From assembly GCF_016429065.1 (NCBI RefSeq), contig NZ_JAELTX010000040.1:1-41804 (forward strand): a stretch of 41,804 bases of DNA. Reading direction: 5' to 3'. Below, piece after piece: positions 1 to 8,920 of this stretch. The notes under the pieces were generated by a model. It was not told where the DNA came from and did not search any database. It worked only from the letters and a program-made list of their open reading frames with translations. The position numbers were made by a program, and so were the translations under genes. Positions within the stretch are counted from its first letter, which is position 1; each line of letters opens with the position of its first letter. The DNA comes from Pedobacter sp. ASV17. GTDB lineage: Bacteria; Bacteroidota; Bacteroidia; Sphingobacteriales; Sphingobacteriaceae.

Positions 1-331
1 GCTGTTCGCCGATTAAAGTGGCACGCGAGCTGGGTTCAGAACGTCGCGAGACAGTTCGGTCCCTATCTGTTGTGGGCGTTGGAATCTTGAGTGGGGCTGA
101 CCTTAGTACGAGAGGACCGGGTTGGACTAGCCTCTAGTGAATCTGTTGTTCCGCCAGGGGCATTGCAGAGTAGCTACGCTGGGAATAGATAAGCGCTGAA
201 AGCATCTAAGTGCGAAACTAGCCACGAGATGAGGATTCCATATAGGGTCGTAGCAGACTACTACGTTGATAGGCTACAGATGTAAAGGTGGCGACACCAC
301 AGTCGAGTAGTACTAATAGCCCGAAGCTTTC
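1..331 (+). rRNA. rrl: 23S ribosomal RNA, 3' end (5' truncated by window edge)
   Basis: This is the last part of domain VI of the large-subunit rRNA, about 330 of roughly 2,900 nt. The universally conserved sarcin-ricin loop (AGTACGAGAGGACC) is seen near 105-118, and the typical 23S tail (GTAGTACTAATAGCCCGAAG) closes the molecule. The exact 3' end is estimated from the tail and could be off by a few bases. The 140 bp that follow (332-472) form the 23S-5S spacer. It holds no tRNA; short inverted repeats such as GTCAAACGTATGAC probably belong to processing stems. Confidence 0.97.
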
Positions 332-472
332 AAGAGCTGCACACACGTTGTTTGTTCTTCAACTAACTTCTTTCAATAATATGTCATTTAAGCTGCAAGT
401 GATAAGTTGTAGGTGGTACGTTGTCAAACGTATGACTTCATACTTAGAACCTGGTACTTAACTAAAAATCTT

Positions 473-582
<110 letters not shown>

Positions 583-587
583 CCTTA

Positions 588-622
588 CAAGCCCCCTTCA
601 GAAATGTCGGGGGCTTTTTTTG
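588..622 (+). terminator. Rho-independent terminator of the rRNA operon
   Basis: The stem AAGCCCCC / GGGGGCTT (589-596 with 609-616) has a 12-nt loop and is followed directly by a run of T. It lies just after the 5S gene, so it ends the rRNA transcript. From here to 859 (about 240 bp) nothing coding was seen. Confidence 0.92.
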
Positions 623-821
623 TGCCTGATATTTTACAGAATGGGATAAAGAAATACCAGTGGGATACGTACAGAGTCCAATCTGTTACTTCAAAGCTCC
701 CCAGACTGTAAAGCCCTCCCAAATCCCTGGTATTCGGTAAATAGAACCATCAATACCTATTCTTTCTGTTAATTTTTGTTAAAGTTTTTTTCTAAACCAC
801 ACTGTAGCTTCTTTTAATGGT

Positions 822-829
822 TATTTTTG
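822..829 (+). promoter_or_regulatory. Bacteroidota -7 promoter box of the subtilase gene
   Basis: TATTTTTG matches TAnnTTTG. No TTG was found at the standard 19-21 bp distance; the nearest is about 43 bp upstream, so the -33 element is weak. The box supports ATG 860 as the start, because an upstream in-frame TTG at 827 would lie inside the promoter. Confidence 0.45.
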
Positions 830-859
830 TATATTAAGATATACACTGAAAGAGTTAAA

Positions 860-2629
860 ATGAGAGCTTATAGAATAATTATAATCGCTTTTGCGTTATT
901 GGTTTCTTTTCATCAGGGTTATGCCCAGGATAAAAATGTCAAATTACCTCCCAATTGGTTCAATTTAGATTTAACAGCTGATGGCTATTTCGGGATCAGT
1001 ACCGAGAAAGCTTATACCGAATTGTTAAAAAATAGAAAGCCTAAGCAGAAAATAGTAGTGGCCGTTATTGATGGCGGGACAGATATTAAGCATGAAGATT
1101 TGAAGGATGTACTTTGGACCAATACGAAAGAAATCCCAGGAAACGGTATCGACGATGATGGCAATGGCTATATCGATGATGTGCATGGATGGAATTTTAT
1201 CGGCTCAAAGAATGGTAACTTGGCTTACGACAACTTAGAGTTGGTGAGAATAAAACGTAAGCTTGAGCCTAAATATAGATCTGTGATCAGAAGTACGGTA
1301 TTAGATAGTGCCGAGAAGGAAGAATATGCCCTTTATAAAAGAGTAGTCTCTGATTTTGGAAAGAAATACGATGAGGCTAGTGCTGCATTCCCTATCTATA
1401 TCGCTATAAAAAAAGTAATGGATTCTGTAGCGATGGTTAATCAGAAGAAAATTCCTTCATTAGAAGATATGGAGAAATACAAGGCTGATGATGAGTTGGA
1501 GGAGTATATCAAAAAGATTGTTCGTAAGGGATCTAAAGATGAGGGAAGTATAGAGAAGTTTTACGAAAGCATTCAAAAAGGACATAAGGAACTTGAACAG
1601 ATGCTGAAGTATAACCTAAATGAAAAATATGATGAACGAGCAGCCCTTGTTGGTGATGACTACGCAAACTCTAATGAGCGTATTTACGGAAATTCGGATG
1701 TGATTGGTCCAGATGCTGAGCATGGTACCCACGTTTCGGGAATTATTGGTGCAAATAGAAGTAACGATATTGGAATTAAAGGTGTAGCCAACAATGTGAG
1801 CATCATGACCATTAGAGTGGTTCCACAGGGAGATGAAAGAGATAAAGATGTAGCCAATGGAATTAGATACGCAGTAGATAACGGGGCGAGAGTGATCAAC
1901 ATGAGTTTTGGTAAAGGATATAAGTGGGATAAAAAAGTAGTTGATGAAGCCATTAAATACGCGGAATCAAAAGGAGTGCTATTGGTTCATGCAGCTGGAA
2001 ACGACAATCAAGACAACGATGTAACCGACAATTTTCCGAACAAATATTACGATAGCCCGGAAGCAGAGGCTTATGCAAAGAAAAATAAGCCTCAAGTAAG
2101 TGTATTTCCTCCAATGCCGGTAACATCTAATCGAATGAATGGAGGACCCGCTCCAGCTCCAAAAAAAGATCCATTTGCTAAACTTCCTTTAGATACAGCA
2201 AAATACCAACTTCCGCATGCCAAAAACTGGATTGAGGTGGGGGCTAGTGCTTATAAAAATGATGATGACTTGAAAGCTTCTTTCTCTAACTATGGTAAAC
2301 ATAATGTAGATGTTTTTGCACCAGGTTTTATGATCAACTCTACTGTTCCTAATTCAAAGTACGAAGAATTTGATGGTACCAGTATGGCGGCGCCAGTGGT
2401 TACTGGTTTGGCTGCTTTAATTTTGAGCTATCACCCAGAGTTAACCGCGGTAGATGTAAAAGACATTATCATGAAGTCGGTGACCAAAGTAGTGCGAAAG
2501 GTGAAATACAAAAATGATAAAGATGAAACCGTACGTGCTAATTTTTCGGATTTATGTGTAAGTGGTGGAATTGTTAATGCGTACAATGCCTTAAAGCTGG
2601 CTGAAAATTATAAGTCTTCGGCCAAGTAA
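860..2629 (+). CDS. Secreted subtilisin-like serine protease (S8 family)
   Basis: Secreted endopeptidase of the subtilase family, 589 aa from ATG 860. Residues 1-23 form a signal peptide ending in GYAQ. The triad is visible: Asp71 in AVIDGGTD, His288 in HGTHVSG and Ser508 in GTSMAAP, with oxyanion Asn381 in HAAGND. About 215 residues separate Asp and His, far more than in subtilisin, because of a Lys/Glu-rich, largely helical insertion (about residues 130-270). No T9SS or other sorting tail is obvious. An upstream in-frame TTG (827) was rejected because it falls in the -7 box and would place 11 extra residues ahead of the signal peptide. The gene stands alone between its own promoter and terminator. 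Substrate unknown. Confidence 0.93.
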   Translation: MRAYRIIIIAFALLVSFHQGYAQDKNVKLPPNWFNLDLTADGYFGISTEKAYTELLKNRKPKQKIVVAVIDGGTDIKHEDLKDVLWTNTKEIPGNGIDDDGNGYIDDVHGWNFIGSKNGNLAYDNLELVRIKRKLEPKYRSVIRSTVLDSAEKEEYALYKRVVSDFGKKYDEASAAFPIYIAIKKVMDSVAMVNQKKIPSLEDMEKYKADDELEEYIKKIVRKGSKDEGSIEKFYESIQKGHKELEQMLKYNLNEKYDERAALVGDDYANSNERIYGNSDVIGPDAEHGTHVSGIIGANRSNDIGIKGVANNVSIMTIRVVPQGDERDKDVANGIRYAVDNGARVINMSFGKGYKWDKKVVDEAIKYAESKGVLLVHAAGNDNQDNDVTDNFPNKYYDSPEAEAYAKKNKPQVSVFPPMPVTSNRMNGGPAPAPKKDPFAKLPLDTAKYQLPHAKNWIEVGASAYKNDDDLKASFSNYGKHNVDVFAPGFMINSTVPNSKYEEFDGTSMAAPVVTGLAALILSYHPELTAVDVKDIIMKSVTKVVRKVKYKNDKDETVRANFSDLCVSGGIVNAYNALKLAENYKSSAK

Positions 2630-2646
2630 CTGATATAAAAGTGTAG

Positions 2647-2675
2647 ATCCCCAGCGCAACTGGGGATTTTTTTTG
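2647..2675 (+). terminator. Rho-independent terminator after the subtilase gene
   Basis: The stem ATCCCCA / TGGGGAT (2647-2653 with 2661-2667) has a 7-nt loop and an eight-T tail. It separates the subtilase from the next gene pair. Confidence 0.9.
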
Positions 2676-2745
2676 TCTGCTGGTTTTAATCCTTTTTTAC
2701 TTATTGATGTCTATGTAAATTCACCACAAATGTAAACCAAGAACT

Positions 2746-3570
2746 ATGAAACTACTTTACGCTGTTTTGCCTATACTTTTGTTGAGTATGGGTGCCAGTG
2801 CCCAAAAGCTGCCTGATGTGCAAGTTAAAGGTGTTTTGGCACCAAGTACTATTCGTATAGATGGAAAGAACCTAGAATGGGATGCTTTTGCAGCAGAGAA
2901 TAAGCGGACCAATTTGTTATATACCGTTGCTAATGATGATAAAAATCTTTATCTGGCCATTAAAGCAAATGATAGCGAAACCATTACCAAGATTATGGCT
3001 GGCGGCATTTCATTTACGGTTAACCACAAAGGTAAAAAGAGAGAACAGGATGCATTTGTGATTATCTATCCATTAATTGTAAGAGCAAGTGCTAATCGCG
3101 GGAATATGAGTCAAAATAGGCAAAGAGCTGGACAGGAAAGACAGGAACAAAGCCAAAAAGAAAGAGATTCGATTACATTAGCCCAACGGAAAACCCTATT
3201 AGCAGGAGTAAAAGAAATCAAGGTTTTGGGATTTAAACAATTTGCTGATACCTTAATCTCTATTTATAATGAACACGGCATTAAGGCCGTAGCTAAGATA
3301 GATGAACACGGTGCTTATGTTTACGAAGCCGCTATTCCGCTATCCTTATTGGAAATTGTAGCTGGTAGTACCAATGAAATTGCTTATCAAATCAAATTAA
3401 ACGGGCTGCCAAATACTGGAAATTTTGCCATGAGAGCTAATGCGGCTCCTGCTTTTGGTGGGGGAAATGCCAGAGGTGGCAATTTTGGAGGCGGAGGAAA
3501 TGCGAATGCTGCTCGCCAAGATTTAATGACAGCGACTGATTTTTGGGGTAAATATGTTCTTCAAAAGTAA
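2746..3570 (+). CDS. Secreted CBM9-like (DOMON-type) domain protein
   Basis: 274 aa with a signal peptide (residues 1-20, ending SMGASAQ), so it is exported to the periplasm or surface. Residues about 28-110 have the look of a family-9 carbohydrate-binding-like fold: IRIDGKNLEW, then YTVANDDKNLYLAIKAND and a strand pair. A polar Gln/Arg/Glu-rich stretch follows (about 119-145), then a second beta-rich part. Near the C-terminus lies a Gly/Asn-rich segment (about 229-256). Only 12 nt separate it from the barrel gene downstream, so the two are probably co-transcribed and may act together at the outer membrane. The ligand is unknown and no catalytic motif was seen. The fold assignment is by eye and moderate. 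Confidence 0.75.
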   Translation: MKLLYAVLPILLLSMGASAQKLPDVQVKGVLAPSTIRIDGKNLEWDAFAAENKRTNLLYTVANDDKNLYLAIKANDSETITKIMAGGISFTVNHKGKKREQDAFVIIYPLIVRASANRGNMSQNRQRAGQERQEQSQKERDSITLAQRKTLLAGVKEIKVLGFKQFADTLISIYNEHGIKAVAKIDEHGAYVYEAAIPLSLLEIVAGSTNEIAYQIKLNGLPNTGNFAMRANAAPAFGGGNARGGNFGGGGNANAARQDLMTATDFWGKYVLQK

Positions 3571-3582
3571 CAGCTATCTGCT

Positions 3583-6465
3583 ATGAGAAATATTAAGAAT
3601 TACCTGTGCGGGCTGGTATTGCTTTCCATATTGCTTGCCACAAATTTAAAAACGCAGGCACAGAATACGCCTAAAGGTAAAAATGTGCCGCCCCCAGTAG
3701 CTGTTAGAGAAATTAGTGGTATCGTAAAAGACACTACCGATTTAGGTGTTCCAGGAGTTACCATCAGATTAACATCAGAAAAAGATACTTTAGTAACCAG
3801 TTCCAATCCAGACGGAATTTTCGTTTTTAAAAACGTAAAATCAGCTACTTATACCATGAGTTTTACCATGCTTGGGTATAAACAGCAAATTAATAAATAC
3901 AAGCAAAATGATGCCATTCCTAGAATTGTGATGGATCCCATTGTGTTGCGTTCCATGTCTAACACTTTAAATGAAGTAGTGATTAACGGAACGCCATCCA
4001 TCACTTACAAAACAGATACGGTAGAATACAAAGCCAGCGACTACATTGTAAGGGAAAATGCTACGGTTGATGAGCTCCTTAAAAAGATGGAAGGGATGGA
4101 AGTGGGGACAGATGGTAGTTTGATCCATCAGGGAAACAATGTAACCAAAGCGAAAATTAACGGAAAGGTTTATGCTGGTGGCGAGATCAGCACCGCCATA
4201 CAAAATTTACCTGCTGAAATTGTAGATAAGATACAGATTGTAGATGATTATGGTGATCAAGCAGCCAGAACAGGCATTAAAGACGGAGATCCCGAGAAGA
4301 TATTAAATATTGTTACTCGCAGCGATAAGTCGGTAGGTAACTCCGCGAATATTACCGCTGGCGGCGGGAGTAATGAACGTTATGAGAGTTCGGTATTTGG
4401 AACAAGGCTTAACGGAAATCAGAATATTGCCGTAAACCTACGGTTAAACAATACCGTAAATGGTGTAGCAAATACGGGTACAATGGGCGGCGACACTGCG
4501 CCAAGTAACGGCGGTGGCGGTGGACGAGGAAACGGGGGGAGTACAGGTGGCGGTCGTGGTGGAGCTAATGGTGGATCAGGCGGCAATAACGGAAATTCTT
4601 CTGGCGGAAGTGGCGGTACTACCAATACAGGTTCTTCGGCATTTTCTTACAGAGACCAAATCGGTAAAAAGATACAGATCAATACCAACTACCGTTATAA
4701 CTTCAGCAATGTAAATTCGTTGAACAGTAGTTTATCTGAAATATACAGTACCAACGGAACCATTTTCTCTACCAACGAAAGCGAGAGGGATAATAAAACC
4801 AAAGGCCATAATTTTAATTTCGAGCTGGAAGCAAATATCGACAGCAATAACTTTTTAAGGGTTACACCCGAAATCAGCTATTCTTCTACCACTAATAGTA
4901 GCCTATCCAACATCGGACAATCAGGTGCTTTAATTACCCAAAACCAGTTAGGTAATAGCTCTGGTAAAAACACCAGACCAAATATAGGTGCAACCGTATT
5001 CTACCAGCATATTTTTAATAAGCCTCGCAGAAATTTCTCTGCTCAATTTAGCTTTAACACCTCTGATCAGGAATCAGATCAAGAACGAAATACGAAGTTC
5101 TACAAGGATGATATTAATGTACTCGATTCTTTGGTACACCGATTAATAGAGCGAAGAAACCTCACTAATAATTATCGTGGAAGTTTAACTTATGTAGAAC
5201 CATTGGCTGCAAATAGTCAATTGGAATTTAACGGACAGCTCATCTACAATGGGTATGATAACAGGGCAATTACGAGCAATATCGATGCCTTGGATAATAA
5301 GCAAGTGGTAGATTCTCTGAGCAACATCTACGATTATTCTTTCACGCAAGCTCGGATTGCTTTGAATTACCGTTATGGTTTATCAAACACCTCAAAGGTG
5401 CGATTTTCTGTAGGGATTACTGGAGTGCCTGCGGTGTTAAGTGGTACAAAAGTGAGTTTGGGAACCACCACCAATCGCAATAGCTTTAATTTGATTCCTA
5501 TTGCCAGATTTCAATACGCTTGGTCACGTACCCATAGCATACAAATCAATTACTCTGGTAATGCAAAAGAACCTACGTTCGACCAGATACAACCTGTCAG
5601 GGATGTCTCAAATCCACAAAATACCATTGTCGGTAACCCAGATTTGAAAGTTACTTTTAACCATTCCATTAATACGAATTATAACAATTATATCGCCAAT
5701 CAAAAGCTCAATTACTCCGTTAATTTAAATGCAACTTTTATCGACAATTCTGTGGTGAGCAATATGGTGCAAATTTTCAATAACAATAACCAATTGTTGC
5801 GCAACGAAACTCGCTATGTAAATAAGAATGGTAGTTATCGGGTTGGCGGTAATTATTCGGTGAGTAAGCAATTGAATAACCGTAAGTATAACCTGTCTTT
5901 AAGTGGAAATGTCAACTACAATCATAGCGTTTCTATGAGTAACAATTTGGAAAGCATTACCAGTACTTGGAATGTTACCGAACGTTTTGGTCCTCGTATC
6001 AACCCGAATGAATGGTTAGAAGTAAATCCTAATGTATCATATAACATTACCAAATCTGAAAACACCATTAGTACAAATAGGGTGAATACTAAAACTTTGG
6101 CATTTAATGTAGATGGTCGTTTTTACATGTGGCAATCGCTGATTTTTGGTTACAGTGCCAGTAAAAATTTTGTAAGTGGAATTGATGCCAATATCACCAG
6201 TAATCCATTGGTGATTAATGCCTATGTACAGAAGGAATTTTGGAAGCGTAGGGCATCTATTACGTTCCAAGCTTTTGACCTTTTGAAGCAGAATAATTTT
6301 GTAAACCTGAATGTGACGGATTTGGTGAAGACAGAAACCCGTACCAATGCCTTGAGCCGATATTTCATGTTGAGGGCTAACGTACGTTTACAGAAATGGA
6401 CAGGAGCAAGAAACCGTAACGGTAGACCGATGATGCGTAGGGGAGATGGTAGTTTCTATCAATAA
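3583..6465 (+). CDS. Outer-membrane beta-barrel protein with CarboxypepD_reg-like and TonB-plug-like domains
   Basis: 960 aa. Signal peptide 1-27 (ending KTQAQ). Residues about 43-120 form a carboxypeptidase regulatory-like beta-sandwich (ISGIVKD, GVPGVTIRL, GYKQQ). Residues about 128-250 resemble a TonB-receptor plug, with EDLLKK-type TVDELLKKMEGMEV, NLPAEIVDKIQIVDDYGDQ and KILNIVTR. A Gly/Asn/Ser-rich linker (about 305-350) precedes a long series of amphipathic strands to the end, as in outer-membrane barrels of the OMP_b-brl_3 type. The role is likely binding or uptake of a substrate across the outer membrane, perhaps with the CBM9-like partner encoded 12 nt upstream. It ends 17 bp from the convergent MarR gene, and no terminator hairpin fits between them. 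Confidence 0.87.
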   Translation: MRNIKNYLCGLVLLSILLATNLKTQAQNTPKGKNVPPPVAVREISGIVKDTTDLGVPGVTIRLTSEKDTLVTSSNPDGIFVFKNVKSATYTMSFTMLGYKQQINKYKQNDAIPRIVMDPIVLRSMSNTLNEVVINGTPSITYKTDTVEYKASDYIVRENATVDELLKKMEGMEVGTDGSLIHQGNNVTKAKINGKVYAGGEISTAIQNLPAEIVDKIQIVDDYGDQAARTGIKDGDPEKILNIVTRSDKSVGNSANITAGGGSNERYESSVFGTRLNGNQNIAVNLRLNNTVNGVANTGTMGGDTAPSNGGGGGRGNGGSTGGGRGGANGGSGGNNGNSSGGSGGTTNTGSSAFSYRDQIGKKIQINTNYRYNFSNVNSLNSSLSEIYSTNGTIFSTNESERDNKTKGHNFNFELEANIDSNNFLRVTPEISYSSTTNSSLSNIGQSGALITQNQLGNSSGKNTRPNIGATVFYQHIFNKPRRNFSAQFSFNTSDQESDQERNTKFYKDDINVLDSLVHRLIERRNLTNNYRGSLTYVEPLAANSQLEFNGQLIYNGYDNRAITSNIDALDNKQVVDSLSNIYDYSFTQARIALNYRYGLSNTSKVRFSVGITGVPAVLSGTKVSLGTTTNRNSFNLIPIARFQYAWSRTHSIQINYSGNAKEPTFDQIQPVRDVSNPQNTIVGNPDLKVTFNHSINTNYNNYIANQKLNYSVNLNATFIDNSVVSNMVQIFNNNNQLLRNETRYVNKNGSYRVGGNYSVSKQLNNRKYNLSLSGNVNYNHSVSMSNNLESITSTWNVTERFGPRINPNEWLEVNPNVSYNITKSENTISTNRVNTKTLAFNVDGRFYMWQSLIFGYSASKNFVSGIDANITSNPLVINAYVQKEFWKRRASITFQAFDLLKQNNFVNLNVTDLVKTETRTNALSRYFMLRANVRLQKWTGARNRNGRPMMRRGDGSFYQ

Positions 6466-6482
6466 ACAACCATCCGCACCAA

Positions 6483-6971
6483 TTATTTTAACCCTGTTTT
6501 TTCTTTTATGATCAGTGCCCGTTGAAAGAAACTTGACCTTTTGATTTTCTCTTCGGCTTCGTTAATGGCTTTCAATAGGTTGTTCTCGTTATCGATGATT
6601 TCTTCCAGCGCGCTGTTAATGATAGACCAAACAGGGAGCATTTTTATGATCAGCTCTTCGCCTTTTGCGCTTAAAGAAATGATCCGTTTTCGTTCATCGG
6701 CTTTGTCCTTTTTGGACTGAACAATTTTTTCTTTTTCTAGTTCCTTTAACAAACTAATGGTTGATGGATGGCTATAGCCAATTTCCATTGCGATTTCGAC
6801 TACACTTAATGCCTTTTTCTGATGAAGCGTGTAAATCACAGGAAACCATTTAGGCTCAAAATTGATATCGTATTCCTTGTATAATAAGGCACCATCTTTA
6901 CGTAACTGTTCACTCAATACTTGTAAACGAGTTGACAAAGCTAGGGCACCTACATTATTGATAATATTCAT
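6483..6971 (-). CDS. MarR family transcriptional regulator
   Basis: 162 aa. The middle (about residues 50-110) has the MarR winged helix: LSVVEIAMEIGYSHPSTISLLKELEKEKIV as helix-turn-helix, followed by a wing with KADERKRIISLSAKG. Helices on both sides would form the dimer interface. It is the second gene of an operon, 10 nt downstream of a GNAT acetyltransferase. The operon promoter carries a 12-bp palindrome over its -7 box, a likely site for this protein (autoregulation is inference). The inducer is unknown. Confidence 0.9.
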   Translation of the reverse strand: MNIINNVGALALSTRLQVLSEQLRKDGALLYKEYDINFEPKWFPVIYTLHQKKALSVVEIAMEIGYSHPSTISLLKELEKEKIVQSKKDKADERKRIISLSAKGEELIIKMLPVWSIINSALEEIIDNENNLLKAINEAEEKIKRSSFFQRALIIKEKTGLK

Positions 6972-6981
6972 TTTTTACCTA

Positions 6982-7467
6982 TTAGAATGATAAACGACAA
7001 AAGACATTGTCTACAGGCATAATTGGGAAAGCTTTTGGTAATTCGCTTTTCTCGATAGGTGAGAAGCCATTTTTTTCGTAAAAACGCAACGCCGCCTGTA
7101 AAACGTCTTTTGTTCCCAAGTATAGGCTTTTTAAGCCAATTTCTTTGCTATAGGTTATTAAAGTCTCCAATAAAAGCTGGGCAATGCCATATTCTTTGCC
7201 TCTGTATTCTTTCTTCACAAACATCTTTCTGATGGCTCCAAAATCATCACTGCATTTGATCAGTCCTATGGTTCCTACTAATTCTCCGTCAATTTTAGCA
7301 CCCCAAAAATGACCTCCACCATGATGGTAGAATTCCTCGATGGTTAAAAGGTCTTGCTGGTCTTTGATTCCGATAGCGATGTTGAACTCATTTTGTTGTA
7401 TCGGTAAAATGATATTAATCACAGCCTCGCTGTCATTATTGTAGATTGGAACAATGGTTACATTCAT
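6982..7467 (-). CDS. GNAT family N-acetyltransferase (paired with MarR)
   Basis: 161 aa from ATG 7467. Residues about 85-115 carry GNAT motif A (IRKMFVKKEYRGKEYGIAQLL), which binds the pyrophosphate of acetyl-CoA, and FYEKNGF near the end is the usual motif B. The protein probably acetylates a small molecule or protein amine in the cytoplasm. An in-frame TTG at 7476 was rejected because it lies inside the -7 promoter box. First gene of the GNAT-MarR operon; the pairing suggests acetylation tied to sensing of the same compound, but the substrate cannot be told. Confidence 0.88.
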   Translation of the reverse strand: MNVTIVPIYNNDSEAVINIILPIQQNEFNIAIGIKDQQDLLTIEEFYHHGGGHFWGAKIDGELVGTIGLIKCSDDFGAIRKMFVKKEYRGKEYGIAQLLLETLITYSKEIGLKSLYLGTKDVLQAALRFYEKNGFSPIEKSELPKAFPIMPVDNVFCRLSF

Positions 7468-7473
7468 AATGTA

Positions 7474-7505
7474 CAAAACTACGTAGTTGAATACATAAAT
7501 TCAAA
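7474..7505 (-). promoter_or_regulatory. Promoter of the GNAT-MarR operon with overlapping palindromic operator
   Basis: On the minus strand TTTG (7502-7505), 20 bp, then TAGTTTTG (7474-7481) matches the Bacteroidota promoter well. A perfect 12-bp palindrome AACTACGTAGTT (7477-7488) overlaps the -7 box, the usual place for a repressor site. The MarR protein encoded by this operon is the natural candidate to bind it. Confidence 0.75.
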
Positions 7506-7549
7506 TATTTTTTTAAATAAGGAATGATAAACCACGACAGTTTGTTATA

Positions 7550-7606
7550 CTATGTGTCTATGTGTTTGTATTTTTTCTTTAATTAATTAACCACATAGAC
7601 ACATAG
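7550..7606. repeat. Inverted repeat, dispersed-repeat-like (CTATGTGTCTATGTG arms)
   Basis: Two perfect 15-bp arms, 7550-7564 and 7592-7606, flank a 27-bp AT-rich loop. Each arm is itself repetitive (tatgtg twice). A related half occurs at 16737-16768, so this is probably one copy of a dispersed intergenic palindrome. No T-run makes it a standard terminator. Confidence 0.75.
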
Positions 7607-7646
7607 AAATGTTTTTTGTCGATTATAATGGATAATGACTGGATAT

Positions 7647-7674
7647 GAAAAAGGCCTGAATAATTTTCAGGCCT
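7647..7674 (-). terminator. Rho-independent terminator of the M42 peptidase gene
   Basis: The stem AGGCCTGA / TCAGGCCT (7667-7674 with 7652-7659) has a 7-nt loop and is followed by five T on the minus strand. It lies 12 bp beyond the stop of the peptidase gene. Confidence 0.88.
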
Positions 7675-7686
7675 CTTGTATTTTGA

Positions 7687-8805
7687 TTAGATTTTTGAGA
7701 ATTCTCTAAAATCCTGTCCATCTTTAATGGACAATAAACTTTCGTAAATCAGGCTGATCACATTGTCAACATCTTCTTTGTGTACCATTTCCACGGTAGT
7801 GTGCATATAACGCAAAGGCAAGGAGATTAATGCCGAAGGAACGCCTCCATTAGAGTATGCGAAAGCATCGGTATCTGTTCCTGTAGAACGCGATGAAGCT
7901 TGGCGTTGGAATGGAATACCCGCTTTTTCAGCAGTTTTGATTAACAACTTGTTCAAATTTGTTTGTACCGCAGGAGCATATGATACTACAGGACCTTTGC
8001 CTGCCGATAAATCGCCTTGCGTAATTTTGTTAATCATTGGAGTGGTGGTATCGTGTGTTACGTCGGTCACGATAGCTACGTTAGGCTTAATACGATCAGC
8101 GATCATTTCGGCACCACGTAAACCAATTTCCTCTTGTACAGAGTTCACGATATATAAACCAAAAGGTAATTTTTTCTTGTTCTCTTTTAACAAACGAGCT
8201 ACCTCGGCAATCATGAAACCACCTGCACGGTTATCTAAGGCGCGACCAACATAGTAACGGTCGTTTAGCACCATAAATTCGTCTTCGTAGGTAATTACAC
8301 AACCCACATGTACACCTAAGGCCTCTACTTCTTCTTTGGTGGTACATCCACAGTCCAAGAAAATGTTTTTAAGCTCTGGTGTTTGTTCTTTTTCGCCATG
8401 ACGGGTGTGGATAGCTGGCCAGCCAAAAACAGCTTTTACATAACCTTTTTCAGTGTGGATATTCACACGTTTTGAAGGAGCTATTTGGTGATCGGAACCT
8501 CCGTTACGGATCACGTAAATTAATCCATCATTGGTGATGTAATTCACATACCAAGAAATTTCATCAGCATGTGCTTCAATCACTACTCTATATTCGGCTT
8601 TAGGATTAATGACCCCTACAGCGGTACCATAATTGTCTACAAAATGCTCATCAACATAAGGTTTTAAATATTCTAGCCAAAGTTTTTGACCTTCCCACTC
8701 ATATCCAGTTGGGGCAGCATTATTGATATATTTTTCGAAAAACTGTAGCGATTTTTTGGTAACTACAGGCACATGTTTTTTATTTTCGTCTTTTTTCTTT
8801 GCCAT
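7687..8805 (-). CDS. M42 family metallopeptidase (glutamyl/deblocking aminopeptidase type)
   Basis: 372 aa cytoplasmic zinc or cobalt aminopeptidase of the M42 family, whose members form large tetrahedral assemblies that trim peptides. Metal ligands and catalytic residues are visible: His79 and Asp81 in EAHADE, the bridging Asp191 in GRALDNRAGG, Glu225-Glu226 in SVQEEIGLRG, Asp248 in VTDVTHD, and a late His in MHTTVEMVH. The insertion with IHTRHGEKE is typical of the family. The N-terminus is Lys-rich with no signal peptide. Monocistronic, with its own terminator. The substrate preference cannot be read from the sequence. Confidence 0.93.
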   Translation of the reverse strand: MAKKKDENKKHVPVVTKKSLQFFEKYINNAAPTGYEWEGQKLWLEYLKPYVDEHFVDNYGTAVGVINPKAEYRVVIEAHADEISWYVNYITNDGLIYVIRNGGSDHQIAPSKRVNIHTEKGYVKAVFGWPAIHTRHGEKEQTPELKNIFLDCGCTTKEEVEALGVHVGCVITYEDEFMVLNDRYYVGRALDNRAGGFMIAEVARLLKENKKKLPFGLYIVNSVQEEIGLRGAEMIADRIKPNVAIVTDVTHDTTTPMINKITQGDLSAGKGPVVSYAPAVQTNLNKLLIKTAEKAGIPFQRQASSRSTGTDTDAFAYSNGGVPSALISLPLRYMHTTVEMVHKEDVDNVISLIYESLLSIKDGQDFREFSKI

Positions 8806-8920
8806 AGTTTTTAATTTATGTGTGGCGGTAAATGTACATATTAAAGGCTTATAATGGAACTGCTTTCTTGATTTTTGACAGGAAAATCATTATATTAAAC
8901 AAACTCTAAAACTATTATTT

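Noticed and set aside
332..472. Possible tRNA in the 23S-5S spacer
   Set aside because: No cloverleaf or T-loop sequence; only short inverted repeats.
827..859. Upstream extension of the subtilase to a TTG start
   Set aside because: The TTG lies inside the TATTTTTG promoter box and the extra 11 residues come before a complete signal peptide.
4419..4714. Open frames opposite and alongside the Gly-rich linker (proline-rich and other)
   Set aside because: They are shadows produced by GGN-rich codons of the real barrel gene.
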